64,000 nt of DNA from Seriola aureovittata. Taxonomy: Eukaryota; Chordata; Actinopteri; Carangiformes; Carangidae. The stretch is taken from the NCBI RefSeq assembly GCF_021018895.1, contig NC_079364.1:1756901-1820900 (forward strand), read 5' to 3'. This document shows positions 22,054 to 32,860 of this stretch, in pieces; the stretch's first letter is position 1; each line of letters begins with the position of its first letter. The position numbers and the translations under genes are program-made. Below the pieces are notes generated by a model. The model did no database searches, was not told where the DNA came from, and worked only from the letters and a program-made list of their open reading frames with translations.

Positions 22054-24336
22054 AGACTCAAACACCATAAATGTGGCTAAGCTAGTGGAAATACAAGCTG
22101 GAATGGCACAAAGCTAATCTACCGTTAGCGGGGCTGAGACACTACGAGAGCCAGCAGCATCGACAACCAGCAAGCTTCAGTCAGTTACTCTCGATGAAAA
22201 CACTTTTCACAACCATCATATCAATCAAAAACAGTCAGTCATTTATATGCACGGTTATTTATTTGCACTAATGAACTCATTCTCCCATGTTATTGTCGTT
22301 CTCATTTTAATATTACAAGTTGTTTTTTTTATTCTTGCTCTGATGTTGTTTCTTCGTGTCACTGTTGTTTTCTTGATGCGTGCGGTTTGTTTTGCACTGG
22401 ATGTGCGTGTTCTTTTTTTGTGTGTGTATTTGTGTGTTTTTAATGTCACTGTGCCTCCAAATAAAGTTTTTCTTAAATTAAATGAAAGTTTAAAAATACA
22501 GCATGCAGTAAAAGAAATATCCTTAACTGACAGGTATAATATGTATGAATTAGGTAAATGTCAATAATGACATCTTACTACCCGTGCGATGCTCATAATT
22601 GTGTAATTTGAATACGAAATGATGATTAAATTGAAGATAATAAAGTTTGTAACGCACCAACTCTCTCACTGCTCCGTGCTGCAGATGTTCTGTTCCATGT
22701 AACTGAGGTAAAATAAAAGAATCGCTCACTAAAGACCAAAATTAAATATATTTTCAAGCTAAAACTGCTTCAATCTTTGTCTCATTTTCATGCAGCTCGC
22801 ACTGGTGCACGTTAATGACAATAATCCCAGTAATATAAATGATTATATTCATCATGGTAATTCTACAATCGGTTACCTGACCCTCAGATGTAAATCAGAC
22901 TTCCTCTTGAGTCCATCTAGGTTTGGGTCTGATCTGGTTTCTGGCTCTGGGAGTGTTGTGCGTGTTCATCAATATTCAGAGCACCGACATCCAACACTGG
23001 AGGAACATTAATTTTTAATTTGAGTGATGATCCCCTTTAAGAGTGGATTCTGTCGGAGGCCGAGGGCTGGAAAAGATTTCTGAAATCCAAACTGAGCGAG
23101 GCGTTCCTGGCAGAGACGGAGGCACTGCAGCGATAAAAGCCCGCCGGCTGAAAGCTGAATCCCCTCCAGACAATATACAGGATATAGTACATCATCATTT
23201 TATGATGTTTGATGGATCCATGAGTCACGGGGAGATGAAGGGCTGTGATTTAGTGTTTTTGGTGGAAGAACATTCTCTCAGCCTGCCGCATCTACTTTAA
23301 ATTATTGATTCCTTGCATTTTCTTCTGAATGGCATTCAACAGACTGCACGGCTGAAAACACCTGAACCTGTTGCTTTCAGCCGGCAGGTTTACTGCACCG
23401 ACTGAGGGGGTGGGAATCAGTCAGTGTTTCCTCTGATAGATTTTGCTCCCGTCCGACTGTCTGATGAGTTTTTGTGTAAAATGGCGGCTCTGTAAATTCT
23501 CTTGTTCTCTCTCTCTCTTCTTCCTCAGACTGACATTCAAACCTTTACTCTTGATGTTTTCCATCAGTAAAATACGTAACTTCTGTAACAAAAGACGGTG
23601 TTGAGAGATGTCGGGAAGTAGCGTGGGGTCATGGGAGTTGTTGTCTTCACTGTGTCGTCCAGTTCTGATTCCTTCAGTGGTTCAGGAGGTTTTTTACCAG
23701 CAGCTGGGGATTAAAACCAGTAGAAACTCTAAATAATACAGTTTCATTTTAAAAATGAGTGATTCACCGATGCTGTTCAGTGGACACAAGATGTCTTGGA
23801 GAGGCTGGGAGCTGAACTGTCCAAGCTAACTTCAGATCCAGACGTCCGACGACTGAAATCCTTCATCTGGTTCAAACACAGAGCTGAAACCCACCGAGGT
23901 GTAAAAAGTGAATCTTAAAAATGTGACTTAAAACTAGATAAAAATCAGTTTTGAGCTTCTGCCAGGCAACCACAACACTGGCACATGCACAAAGAGGATA
24001 TGATGTCATGGACAGGCGACCAATGAAATGGAGCGTTACCATGATTAAAATCACAGATTTCTCTGGTTTGAGAATTGATGGAAACATTTAAGACAATGTC
24101 AGAACACAACTCAACAACATGTAGAACACAGGTCTGTTTGTTGTTAGAAGATTTAACGTGCAAAAGTTACAGATTATAACTTTAAATATTTACTGCTGGA
24201 AATACACTAAAGAATGAAAAGTGTCCACATATTTTTGTCCACATTGGATCATTTGTCTTAATGTTACAGAATATAATGATGCACCTTTCCCGTCTCAACA
24301 TGACAGTGTGGCTTTTAAAGAAAACTGTATCAAACA

Positions 24337-24337
<1 letters not shown>
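22054..24337. other. Gene-free interval
   Basis: A frame over 22247-22567 is hydrophobic (V/L/F-rich) but is T-rich low-complexity DNA without splice context. Segment 23035-23290 is unique-looking with an open plus frame and ATCATCATTTTATGATG dyad symmetry near 23191-23208; it could be conserved non-coding. Nothing else is assigned. Confidence 0.35.

Positions 24338-24373
<36 letters not shown>
24338..24373. repeat. (CA)n microsatellite, 18 units
   Basis: Uninterrupted CA dinucleotides. Confidence 0.97.
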
Positions 24374-24375
<2 letters not shown>

Positions 24376-25399
24376 TAAAAAGCTGTCTTCCAGTGTGGAT
24401 CTGGAGGACTGTGCCAACACAGATGGCTCTGGCAAATAAAAAAATAAAAAGAAAGAAACGCAGGGTCATCCAGACAAACCATTAAACTTGGCTCAAGTTT
24501 TGCTGTAAAAAACAACAGCCCTGAGGAACACACTGTGTCGGCCAATCAAATATGAGTAAGTGCTCGGTCCAGATTATTATGTGTAGTGTAATTCTACTGT
24601 TTATCTCGTGCAGCATCGCTTCATTAAGACTGGACTTTTTAAGGCCAATATACTGTATATTTAATGATATGTGATTTAAATCTAATGACGATAAACCAGC
24701 TAATGTCTTTTATTTATTTAGTTCTTCTATTTTAAAACATTTGATTTGATTTAGATTTAAATTTGGTTGTATAGGAACTGTGCTTCTTTGGCGTTTGGTC
24801 ACACATGAAGCAGTACAAATATATGTGCAGAGAGCGAGTATCAGCTGATATATTGACCCGGCTGATCAATCGGTTCATGCAGCTATGTGGCAATATCAAA
24901 ACTTACAAACAGCCTCTTTAATGCAGGATCATTTCCAGACTGAATGTTCACTCAGCGATGATGGTTTTCACAACAGACTGAATTACCATAATATTTGCTG
25001 CACAGATTCCCATTCACTGGAGAATGACTTCATTACTTTGGTGCCTTCCAGACTTACAGGTTACTTACAGGTCAGATACGTAGCGTACCTTCAGTAAACA
25101 CTTCCAAAACCTGAAGAACAGCAGAATAAAACCCCCTCTCTTTATCTCCTTTCCTCTGTTAGCAGCTTGTGAAATGAGAATCGGTCGAGATGTATCTGGG
25201 TTAAGAGCAGCACTTCAATAAGAAACCTCTCAGCGGCCTCCTACGTCTCCGTGTTGGAGATGACAGGACGAGTAAACAGTCCTGACTTGTTGTGGTCCAA
25301 TATTTTGCTCTTTTTTAGAATACAAGCAGATCTACAGCACGCCACGGCCCGCGCTTCGCTTCCTGAGCAACACGCAGAGGCAGAAACACACAGGAAGTG

Positions 25400-25401
<2 letters not shown>
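24374..25401. other. Gene-free interval
   Basis: AT-rich, nothing assigned. Confidence 0.5.

Positions 25402-25439
<38 letters not shown>
25402..25439. repeat. (GT)n microsatellite, about 19 units
   Basis: Uninterrupted GT dinucleotides. Confidence 0.97.
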
Positions 25440-25442
<3 letters not shown>

Positions 25443-26162
25443 CAGGGCTGCTGACACTGTGTGACACACCGAACCTGAATACACCAGAAACAGGAATGAG
25501 TCAGGCTGTCCCACAAAGCACACTAACGTGGTTGGACTGTTGCTGCAGCTGAGCAGTGCAGATAGAGGCTGAGACAGGAGCCCGACGAGACGAACGTGTG
25601 TTTGTGCGAGCCGGCCGAGGAGATACTGGTTTCTCCTCCAGCGCCTGTCTGCTGGTGTCAGCTGCCCGGGGGGGGCCACGCTGTACTGTATCTACTGCAG
25701 GTTTTCGATGGCTTTGTCACGTTTCAAGATGCAGTTTTAACTCGCGGTATCGCCTCGCCACCTCGCAGAAAACACCAAGGTCAGCAAAGGAACGACGGCT
25801 GCACTCTCTCCACACAAAATGAGTTCTGACAGTGTTTTCTGCTGATTATAATGAGAACAAATTGAGCTTTAAGTGCGCTGGGTGATGAAGGAGCGTGGGG
25901 CTGTTAATGCCTGGCCCTGCGGGGTCAGTAAACAGCCCGACACAGACACAGCAGCGCAGGACAAATCTAATTAATGCCGCAGTGTAAGTGGTTTAATTTG
26001 ACATTTGTACATTTACAACCACCACAAGGAAACACACAGATAACACGCAGACAGGATTAACTCATGTCTTGGTCATCATAACTACACATGACAACATTCA
26101 AACTGAAGTTTTAATGACTTCCTGTAACTGTGGTGTGCACTGAAAACAAAGTGAAGCCCAGT
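25440..26162. other. Gene-free interval
   Basis: Segment 25865-25995 is unique-looking and has TTAATG and CTAATTAATG homeodomain-like words, so it is a candidate conserved non-coding element. GC-rich frames around 25556-25829 show no domain. Confidence 0.35.
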
Positions 26163-26655
26163 TCACACAGTAAACTGCTCTGTGCGAGCACAGGATCTCA
26201 CAGGACATAAAGTGTGGATGGAAACGACTTGAACGACAAAGTCAGTTACTGCTCCACGCATCCATTTCCATCCACTTAATCCAGGGTTGAGGCGCAGTCG
26301 CAGCGGGCGAAGCCAGGTCGCCCAGACATCCCCCTGACCAGATATATAATCTCTCCAGCGTGCTCTGGGTCTTTCCCGCTGCCTCCTACAGATGGACTTA
26401 CCTGAAGGACCTCCAGTGGGGGGGGGGGGGGGGGGCACAACAACTCTCTGAGGCTGAGTGCAGACGCCCTCAATCCTCAATCTGTCAGTCACTACCCAGA
26501 CCTGGTGGCTGTAGGTGAGGATCAGAATGTAGATCGACCGGTACACCGAGAGCTTCGTCTTCCGGCTCAGCTCCCTCGTCACCACAACGGTCAGGTACGA
26601 CACCCGCTTCACTGCTGACTCCGCCCGACCCACCTGTCAAATCACCCGCTCAAAC
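26163..26655 (-). pseudogene. Non-LTR retrotransposon (LINE) pol C-terminal relic with internal deletion
   Basis: Minus-strand translation contains ELSRKTKLSVYRSIY (about 26573-26529) followed by I-L-T-Y-S-H-Q-V-W, a landmark of the region after the reverse transcriptase catalytic core in teleost LINE pol proteins. It also has RERPRARWRDYIS (about 26378-26340), the landmark close to the C-terminus. In intact elements these are separated by several dozen more residues; here about 48 residues, including a Pro run from a G18 tract (26418-26435), replace them. There is no endonuclease or YADD-type catalytic motif, no poly(A) tail on the minus side, and both ends degrade. Function is lost. The clade is not assigned; a BLASTP/Repbase comparison would place it. 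Confidence 0.75.
26418..26435. repeat. Homopolymer G18 inside the LINE relic
   Basis: Uninterrupted run of G at the point where the LINE relic has lost its middle. Confidence 0.95.
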
Positions 26656-26894
26656 TAGCTGCAAACTTTAACTACAGACTCCATTAGGACTTTAGTCATC
26701 TCAACATCTGGATTAGGACTCTTTCATTTACTGTTAGCCACCATCTGCCTTTGTTTTCTCCGATACATGTAAATCAGGGTCAGCTAGCTACCATGACTGT
26801 AAAGTCTTTATTTTTAGATATTTATTTTAGATATTTCCCCACAGTGTTTTAAACGTACTGTGACTTAATGACTTTATTTCCTTAATAATTTCAG
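26656..26894. other. Intergenic or intronic AT-rich stretch
   Basis: Nothing assigned. The last 20 bases before 26895 give TTCCTTAATAATTTCAG, a serviceable acceptor on plus. On minus the same stretch holds several AATAAA hexamers. Confidence 0.4.
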
Positions 26895-27021
26895 GAAGGT
26901 AACTTGGTGATGAATGTCTGGCTGAGCTCCATCTGGCCCGCCGGCTGCAGCTTGTTATGTAGCGGCGAGGGCTGCGAGGGAAACCCGGTTAACGGAGAGC
27001 GGGCGGCTCATCAGGCAGCAG
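26895..27021 (+). CDS. Candidate internal coding exon, unrecognised protein
   Basis: A 127-base segment bounded by an acceptor (AATAATTTCAG at 26884-26894) and a donor (CAGCAG|GTATGA at 27021/27022). It is GC-rich against AT-rich flanks and open in one frame from GAA GGT AAC onward. The encoded peptide begins EGNLVMNVWLSSIWPAG, then carries Cys at four positions, and ends G-E-R-A-A-H-Q-A-A plus one spare base. That leaves phase 1, which joins in frame to the acceptor ending at 28362. The minus strand offers a rival reading: acceptor TTTCCCTCGCAG, then PSPLHNKLQPAGQMELSQTF to a TGA, with AATAAA beyond. Both cannot be right. No family is recognised. Confidence 0.28.
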
Positions 27022-28362
27022 GTATGAAACTGAATCTCTATCAGCTGATGATCAAACAGCAGCTGGTGCTGGAGACGGTGCGGTGAACTTTAATTTTTAT
27101 CTTTTCAGAGCTTGGCAGAGACACAGCAGCAGCTTCTCCGTGTGGATTTAGCCTGAAGTATGTGTTTATTAATCTGTGTAGTCTCCACACCTGATATTTT
27201 GTTTACCTGCTGCTTGCTAATAAGAGTCTACCTGCATGATATGATGGAGATATATTTGATTATTGACTAAAACTAAGTGTTTTTGCCCAATTTAGTGAGA
27301 TTGTGTTTCTTTAGGGGTCCGAGCAGCGAAGGCTAGATAACTACTAGAGAAAAACTCATGACATTTGACAGATCGGCTGCACATTCCACTAACGACTCAG
27401 GCACAAAAAGGGAAAATAATTGTCCCGTAGGAGGCGCTATAATAATGAAGTAAACATTTGTGCAATTTTCTCATAAATGGCTCGGGTGACATTCAAAATT
27501 CTTTTTCCATTTTCATCTCTGAAATCATCTGCATCTTTGCTCTCAAAAGAAAATTGAGCGTTAATCAGCTACCTGGATGAAAACGACTTCAGAAACTTCA
27601 ACCTGCTGCTAACGAGCTAGTCAAAGCTCAGGGTGAGAGACACGGAGGAGGAGGAGGAGGAGGAAGTGCGAGCCAGTATCCTCACCTGCTAGAGGTCTCA
27701 CCTGATGCAACCTTCTTTTCTCAGGCTCTAAAGCAGCATAAAAACCTTTTGAGAACTTAAACCCTACAATAAAAGTCAAGGGGTTAAGCTCTCAGGTGGT
27801 TTTTATTTCATGCTTCTATCTGCTTCACAGGCTGAGAAATAAAGGTTTTAGTGAACGTCAAGTTTTTCAGGTTTTAGGAGGTTGTTTTCAAACAGTGCTG
27901 AGGTTTTGTTTTTCTTTGTTTTTCTTTGGGGGGGGGGGGGGGGGGGGTAAGGTCCTAATGGGTTAAAGGCTGTGTGGTTTGACAGGAGGGGTTCAGTCAG
28001 GTTTTTAACAGTTTATCTTGATGATCTAAACCTATCTGGAGTTCAAACTGACAGTGAACGCACCTGAAACACGACTCCAGTGAGCACAGCAGGTCGAACG
28101 TTGAAGAACACTATTTTTCTTTTCTATGAGTCTATTTATTTCTGAAAAGCTCCGCACCAACAACACTGTAAAAACTCCATGTGTCTGACCTTGACTTTCT
28201 GAGTGTTAATCACAAAGCTTTTTTATCGTCTTAACAGCAGTTTGATTATTTAGAAATATTTATACGAAGTAGAAAATACAGACTGCAGATTTTCTGAATA
28301 TTAACGTGATAAACTGTCCTCTCTGATGAGGAGATGTTTCTTATTTTCCCCGAGCAGCACAG
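27022..28362. other. Gene-free interval (possible intron)
   Basis: If the flanking candidate exons are real this is their intron. Contains a GGA-rich run (27644-27664) and the G20 homopolymer. Nothing else is assigned. Confidence 0.4.
27928..27947. repeat. Homopolymer G20
   Basis: Uninterrupted run of G next to TTTTTCTTTG repeats. Confidence 0.95.
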
Positions 28363-28523
28363 ATGAGAAACCTGCCGACCTGAGCTCAGTGCAGCAGGTT
28401 AATGATGAATTAGCCCGCGGTTCTGCTGACAGCAAACACAAAGAGCCGTCGGAGAGCCAGGCGCCGCTAACGAGCAAACAGAGAAACAGCCAATTAGACA
28501 GCTCAGATAAAATCCTTAAATAA
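28363..28523 (+). CDS. Candidate 3'-terminal coding exon, unrecognised protein
   Basis: A pyrimidine-rich tract (TTTCTTATTTTCCCCGAGCAGCACAG, ending at 28362) precedes an open frame that ends at TAA 28521-28523. Taking 1 base from the exon ending at 27021 gives G|AT, then GAG AAA CCT, a peptide starting D-E-K-P-A-D-L-S-S-V-Q-Q and ending S-S-D-K-I-L-K. It is short, hydrophilic and rich in Ser, Lys and Glu, typical of a disordered C-terminus. AATAAA overlaps the stop codon. The same segment, with its TTAATGATGAATTAG and CCAATTAG words, could instead be conserved non-coding DNA, and the antisense strand is also open for 153 codons. Family unknown. Confidence 0.28.
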
Positions 28524-28934
28524 ATGTGAACATGCTGAAAATAAGTGTTAATATATCTGACACTCAGAATATGACTCAGAGCAGCAGCTGTTGTTTGTCT
28601 GTGTCCCACACACAGTCTAAGATGGCCGAGGAACAGTGGGCACATTGAGAACAGGCTGACGTGGGCCGAGAACCACGACGATGACTGATCGACAACGACC
28701 TTTGACCTGTTCATCGGGACGACAGCCAATACTCTGTCCACACGGGAAAGACATTTAGACATTTAAAACCTAAGAAATGAATGTTTCTGTTGCATATAAA
28801 CACAGCTCTGTGCAAAAGCTTCAGGCACTGAAAGTGAAATGAGGATTTTTCCAAAATAATGACATGAATATTTTTAGAGAAAAATTAGAAATTCAAATAA
28901 AACTTGACTAAAAAGTAGAGTTACCGCCTTGTGG
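28524..28934. other. Gene-free interval
   Basis: Nothing coding. A DR1-like CGACCT-T-TGACCT at 28696-28708 stands outside any clear repeat unit. Confidence 0.4.
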
Positions 28935-29240
28935 TTGTTTCCTCCACCAAGCAGCCAAGTTGCAGGAAATACGGTCACAGAGTTACAGCGTTGAATTGTG
29001 TGTTATTGCAGCACATTATGATGTCACAGTGAAGTTGACCTTTGACCTTTTGGATATTTTATATATAATCCTTACAGACTAAACTGTGTCATAGTTAATG
29101 AATGATTTTGTGAGTTACGGCCAAAAACGCGATGAAATTCCCTCTGGGCGTTTCTGAAATATGGCATTCGTGAGATCACTGTGACCTTGAACTTTGACCT
29201 TTGACCGCCAAAAACTAGTGAGTCGCTAGCTCAAAGTGAC
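28935..29240 (+). repeat. TGACCTTTGACC-type repeat, about two diverged units
   Basis: Same family as 5500-5660 and 9170-9625. Cores are TGACCT-T-TGACCT at 29036-29048 and TGACCT-T-TGACCG at 29195-29207, with GAAATTCCCTCTGG and GTGAGATCACTGTGACC words. Confidence 0.75.
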
Positions 29241-30579
29241 CAAACGAGCCGGGGGCTAGCTGGTTAGCATGTTAACTTAAACAGAAGATGTGAAACAGAC
29301 AAGAGTTTGGTGTTTGTTTCCACCTCTGGAGACAGATGTTGGTGAGTAAAGGAACGAAGTGTGATGCTGAACTCACAACGTTTCTTCTAGACTGGTAAGT
29401 AAACAGCTGCTAATGCTAACGTTAGCTATGTAGCAATAGATAAACTTACAAATAGCTCCTTTAACGTTAGCTTACATACAGTAACAGTAGCACATTACTG
29501 TTTATTTAACTTTCACTCTTTTGAAAAAATAAACAGTATATTGTTGCTGTTTTAACTTAATAATTCCCCGTTTTAAAATGTGTTTTAATTGATATTAATC
29601 CATTTTCAAAACTGTTATTGTCATTGATTTTCTGCAGAAGTTTCATGTCATCACAACAATAATATCATAATTCTGATGGAGCTGATGAAGATATTTAACA
29701 CTGTGTGTGCATCAGATAAGAGGAAGTGAGGAAGAAGTGATGGGGGGGTGAAAAGAAGGAATATGAGCGACTGAGAACAGGTGGAGAGCGGTGATGAACG
29801 GGAACAGAGAAGTTTTCCAAAGCTCAGGTGGCGTTATTAAAATGCTCACGCCGTCGTCTCAGACGCGGCGTGACGGAGAGTTACTTCAGCAGCAATCTGG
29901 AAAGTAATCAGGCCAATTTGTTACCTAAATGACTCGTGTCCCACTGGAGGAATGCTGGTCTGAAATCAGCTGAGTGATTTGTCATGCTGACAGGAACAAA
30001 GCTGAAGCAGCGGTGTGAACAGCGCGGCTTGGCAGTGAATAAACAACAAATTACAACAACTTCTGACCTGAGTAACAGGAGTCACGGCGACGGAAACACA
30101 CTCTGCTCACAAACCAGGAGGAAGTTTAAAAAGTTTTGCGTGTTAATAAGAAGCAGGAGAGGAATCGAGACGTGTTGAGGAGGAGAGGACGACACATGTC
30201 AATCACTGGCCGTCATGGCGTTCCCAGAAAAGACGCCTATTTTTAGACCAGAGTGAAAAAAGAAAAGAAACGAGCCTGGACTGTTTCTGTTGGAAAAGAG
30301 AGGAGATGGTACAGACTCGCTATAAACAACACGCTAAAAACATGCCATCCAACATCCCAAACTCAGTTCAGGTCCGAGGTCTGCACAGGTGTCATCTGCG
30401 CATGAATGTGATTGGACGTGACAGGACCTTAGTGTCATAACACGAACGATGCATGAATCGAAACATAACCAAAGGCTTTGAATGCGTCGTTAACGTGTTA
30501 AGAGATGGTGGCGCTGTGGAGATCTCCGACACGAAACTATCTCCACATGCTCAAACAGCACGCCTCAACCCGTGACATC
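29241..30579. other. Gene-free interval
   Basis: Contains scattered GCTAACGTTAGCT-type words (29412-29480). These near-palindromes are common in teleost repeats. No exon is recognised. Confidence 0.4.
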
Positions 30580-31020
30580 AAAATCCAACAACTCCTCCGT
30601 CCTGCACGACCGCACGGGTCGTTTGTTCCAACCCTCCGATACGACGTGCCGGACGTTGGTTGTCATGGTTACAGTAATAAACATGCAGAGTGTACCAACA
30701 GTGGCTCGGGTTAAAATAAGCGCTTCCTTAAGATTAGACAGTCTTTGTCGTCATGGTTACAGTAATAACAGCGTTGATAACTTCGTCGATCGGTCGTGGA
30801 GAATAGAATCAACATAAACTGCTGGTTTCACATGGGAACTGAACACCGTCCATCCACCAACAGCTCCTCCTCCTCCTGACGTGGACTCATCTCTCTTTAC
30901 ACCACGTCACCGACACTTTTCTCTTTGCTCCCGCCATAATTAACCACGACCACTAGATGTCGCCTAGCAACAAAACGTAACTATGGGGCTGCACAGACGA
31001 CCTGCGGGCTCGTTTCTTTT
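30580..31020 (+). repeat. Interspersed family F, copy 1
   Basis: Matches 48296-48606 in the same orientation and 46810-47112 inverted. Shared words are CAACTCCTCC, CTCCTCCTCCTGACGTGG, CACGTCACCGACACTTTTC, GACCACTAGATGTCGCCTAG, CAACAAAACGTAACTATGGG and CTGCACAGACGACCTG. TCATGGTTACAGTAATAA occurs twice inside (30663 and 30753), suggesting an internal duplication unique to this copy. Confidence 0.85.
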
Positions 31021-31307
31021 AAATGACATTAATGAAATAAAAAGTTGGGGCAGATGCGGTGACACAAGCAGCAGCAGGAGTGAAAGGACCGGTCCGGTCA
31101 GCTTGTCTGAGTGATGTAGGCGTCCCTGAGCTCGTCTCGTTCCGTCAGCAGTGTCACCTTCAGTGTGTGTTGAGAACGTGTGCAACAGACTCTATATATT
31201 TTCTGAGTAAGTGCGTAGCTGCAGTTTGGCTCTGACAGAAAAGCACCATCATTTATCTTTTCTGTCAAAACAACAGAAAACTGGAGGGAAGAAGAAAGTC
31301 AACCCAC
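31021..31307. other. Gene-free interval
   Basis: Nothing assigned. Confidence 0.4.
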
Positions 31308-31409
31308 CTGCCTGAGCTGGTGTTCTGTTGGACCGCGGCGCAGACGGACCGACGGAGATATTGGTGAAATAAATGTCCTCTGTCCTGACCCTAGGCTTCC
31401 TGTTCAGAC
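31308..31409 (-). CDS. Candidate internal coding exon (minus strand), unrecognised protein
   Basis: Read on minus, a good acceptor (TGTGTCTCTTACACAG) leads into 102 bases ending at a strong donor (CAGGCAG|GTGGGTTG). One frame is open throughout: two bases complete an upstream codon, then 33 codons, then one spare base, a symmetric phase 1-1 exon that could be skipped without a frameshift. The peptide starts L-N-R-K-P-R-V-R-T-E-D-I-Y-F-T-N, then runs I-S-V-G-P-S-A-P-R-S-N-R-T-P-A-Q-A. It has two N-x-S/T sequons and a basic start. The other two frames contain stops. GC content rises inside and falls outside. I do not recognise the protein. Partner exons were not found with confidence, so its gene may lie in flanking sequence. 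Confidence 0.4.
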
Positions 31410-32020
31410 CTGTGTAAGAGACACACCATCATTTACATTAACATACGTAGATATAACAGCTGATGAGTGTGTTCCTGAGCTCTTTCAATGAAAACAATCT
31501 AATGGACTCATCCCTGTAGTCTGAGAGCAGGATCCTCCGCTCGGTGCTCTGGCTTCTTCTGACACTTCAATCCTGTCCAAAGAGACATCCTTGCATTTTA
31601 AAGGTGAATCTCTGAGGTTGTTGCTCACATCTATTTAACCTCTAGTCTTTTGTCTTTGTCCTGCTGGATGTCCACCACATCCCGTCTGGTCTATGGAAGT
31701 TATTACAGAATGTAAATAGATTTAAAGAGCTGCTGCTGAAAGATCACCAGCTGCAAGTTCCGTCAAAATGGAGTCTGACATAAAGAAAATGTTTGGGGGT
31801 ATAATTTTCATAAAGCATCAATGGCCTCACGTCTTTTTGATGTGATGGTTTATGACGTTATTAGTTCACATGCACAGCGACGTGTCAGAAACAGGATTAC
31901 TGACTAAAGCTCACCTCAGAGGTCCGCGCCTTTCACCCTGCATCTGAAAACAAACAGCATGTGTGTGACGCCTGCAGCCACTGACACCAACAGATGTGTT
32001 GGCTGCTTGTTTTTGATGCT

Positions 32021-32024
<4 letters not shown>
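31410..32024. other. Gene-free interval
   Basis: Nothing assigned beyond the acceptor of the preceding candidate exon. Confidence 0.4.

Positions 32025-32082
<58 letters not shown>
32025..32082. repeat. (TG)n microsatellite, about 29 units
   Basis: Uninterrupted TG dinucleotides. Confidence 0.98.
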
Positions 32083-32083
<1 letters not shown>

Positions 32084-32334
32084 ATTCAGAGAAGTTCAGT
32101 GGCTGTGAGACAGAGCCAGACTCAGTCAGACCTTCCTCTCCTGCCAAGCCTTTCCTTAATGTTTCCTTTTATGTTAATAATAATATAACGGATCATATAA
32201 TTCAATGCAGGATGAGCCACTAATGTGGTACGAAATGAAAAATTTAAAAAAACTCCTTCTTTCACTGGTGCAGAATTGACAGTAAAGTGCAGCCTCATCA
32301 CATTTTTAACTGCAGTGTTTAACTGCTCCACACA

Positions 32335-32340
<6 letters not shown>

Positions 32341-32369
<29 letters not shown>
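32341..32369. repeat. (CA)n microsatellite, about 14 units
   Basis: Uninterrupted CA dinucleotides. Confidence 0.97.
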
Positions 32370-32564
32370 CGTCAGTGTGTGTGCAGCAGTTACAGTGGCA
32401 GCTGGGGAGAAATGTTGAAGTCTCCATCTCAGGCTCATGTATGTAAATGAAAGCTGAAACACAGTTTAAACATTTATTTCCCTGGAACAAATATCACTGT
32501 GTGTGTGTACATGAAAGTTTAACCATTTCCCCAGGCAGCCAGAGACCACCGGCGCTCTGCAGCT

Positions 32565-32860
32565 GACAGTATTAGTTGATTAATCAATTAGTCAGTGGAC
32601 AGAAAGTTATCAAAACAACTTTGATAATTAATTGTTAAAGTTGTTTTTTTAAGCTTCTAAAATGAGAATGTTTACTAGTTTTCTACAACAGTGAACTCAA
32701 CATCTTTGTATTTTTTATTTGTGGTCAAAACACTTTATAACTTAAATATGTCGACTTCAGCTTCAGGGACTAAATGAGCATCTTTCACTCTTTTCTGACA
32801 TTTCACACACAGAACGAAGAGAATAAGTGATGTTGATGTATTGATAATGAGATGGAACAT
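32565..32860. repeat. Interspersed family G (ATTAATCGATTA-type), remnant
   Basis: Starts AGTATTAGTTGATTAATCAA and continues with a mirrored set of TTAAT/ATTAA words and a TTTCTGACATTTCAC segment, the vocabulary of a common teleost hAT-like non-autonomous element whose ends read GCTGCAACGATTA. Related remnants lie at 38745, 58048, 59447 and 59713. Class is from memory. Confidence 0.55.

Noticed and set aside
28301..28762. 153-codon minus frame
   Set aside because: Antisense to the better-bounded plus candidate at 28363-28523; no splice sites or domain of its own.
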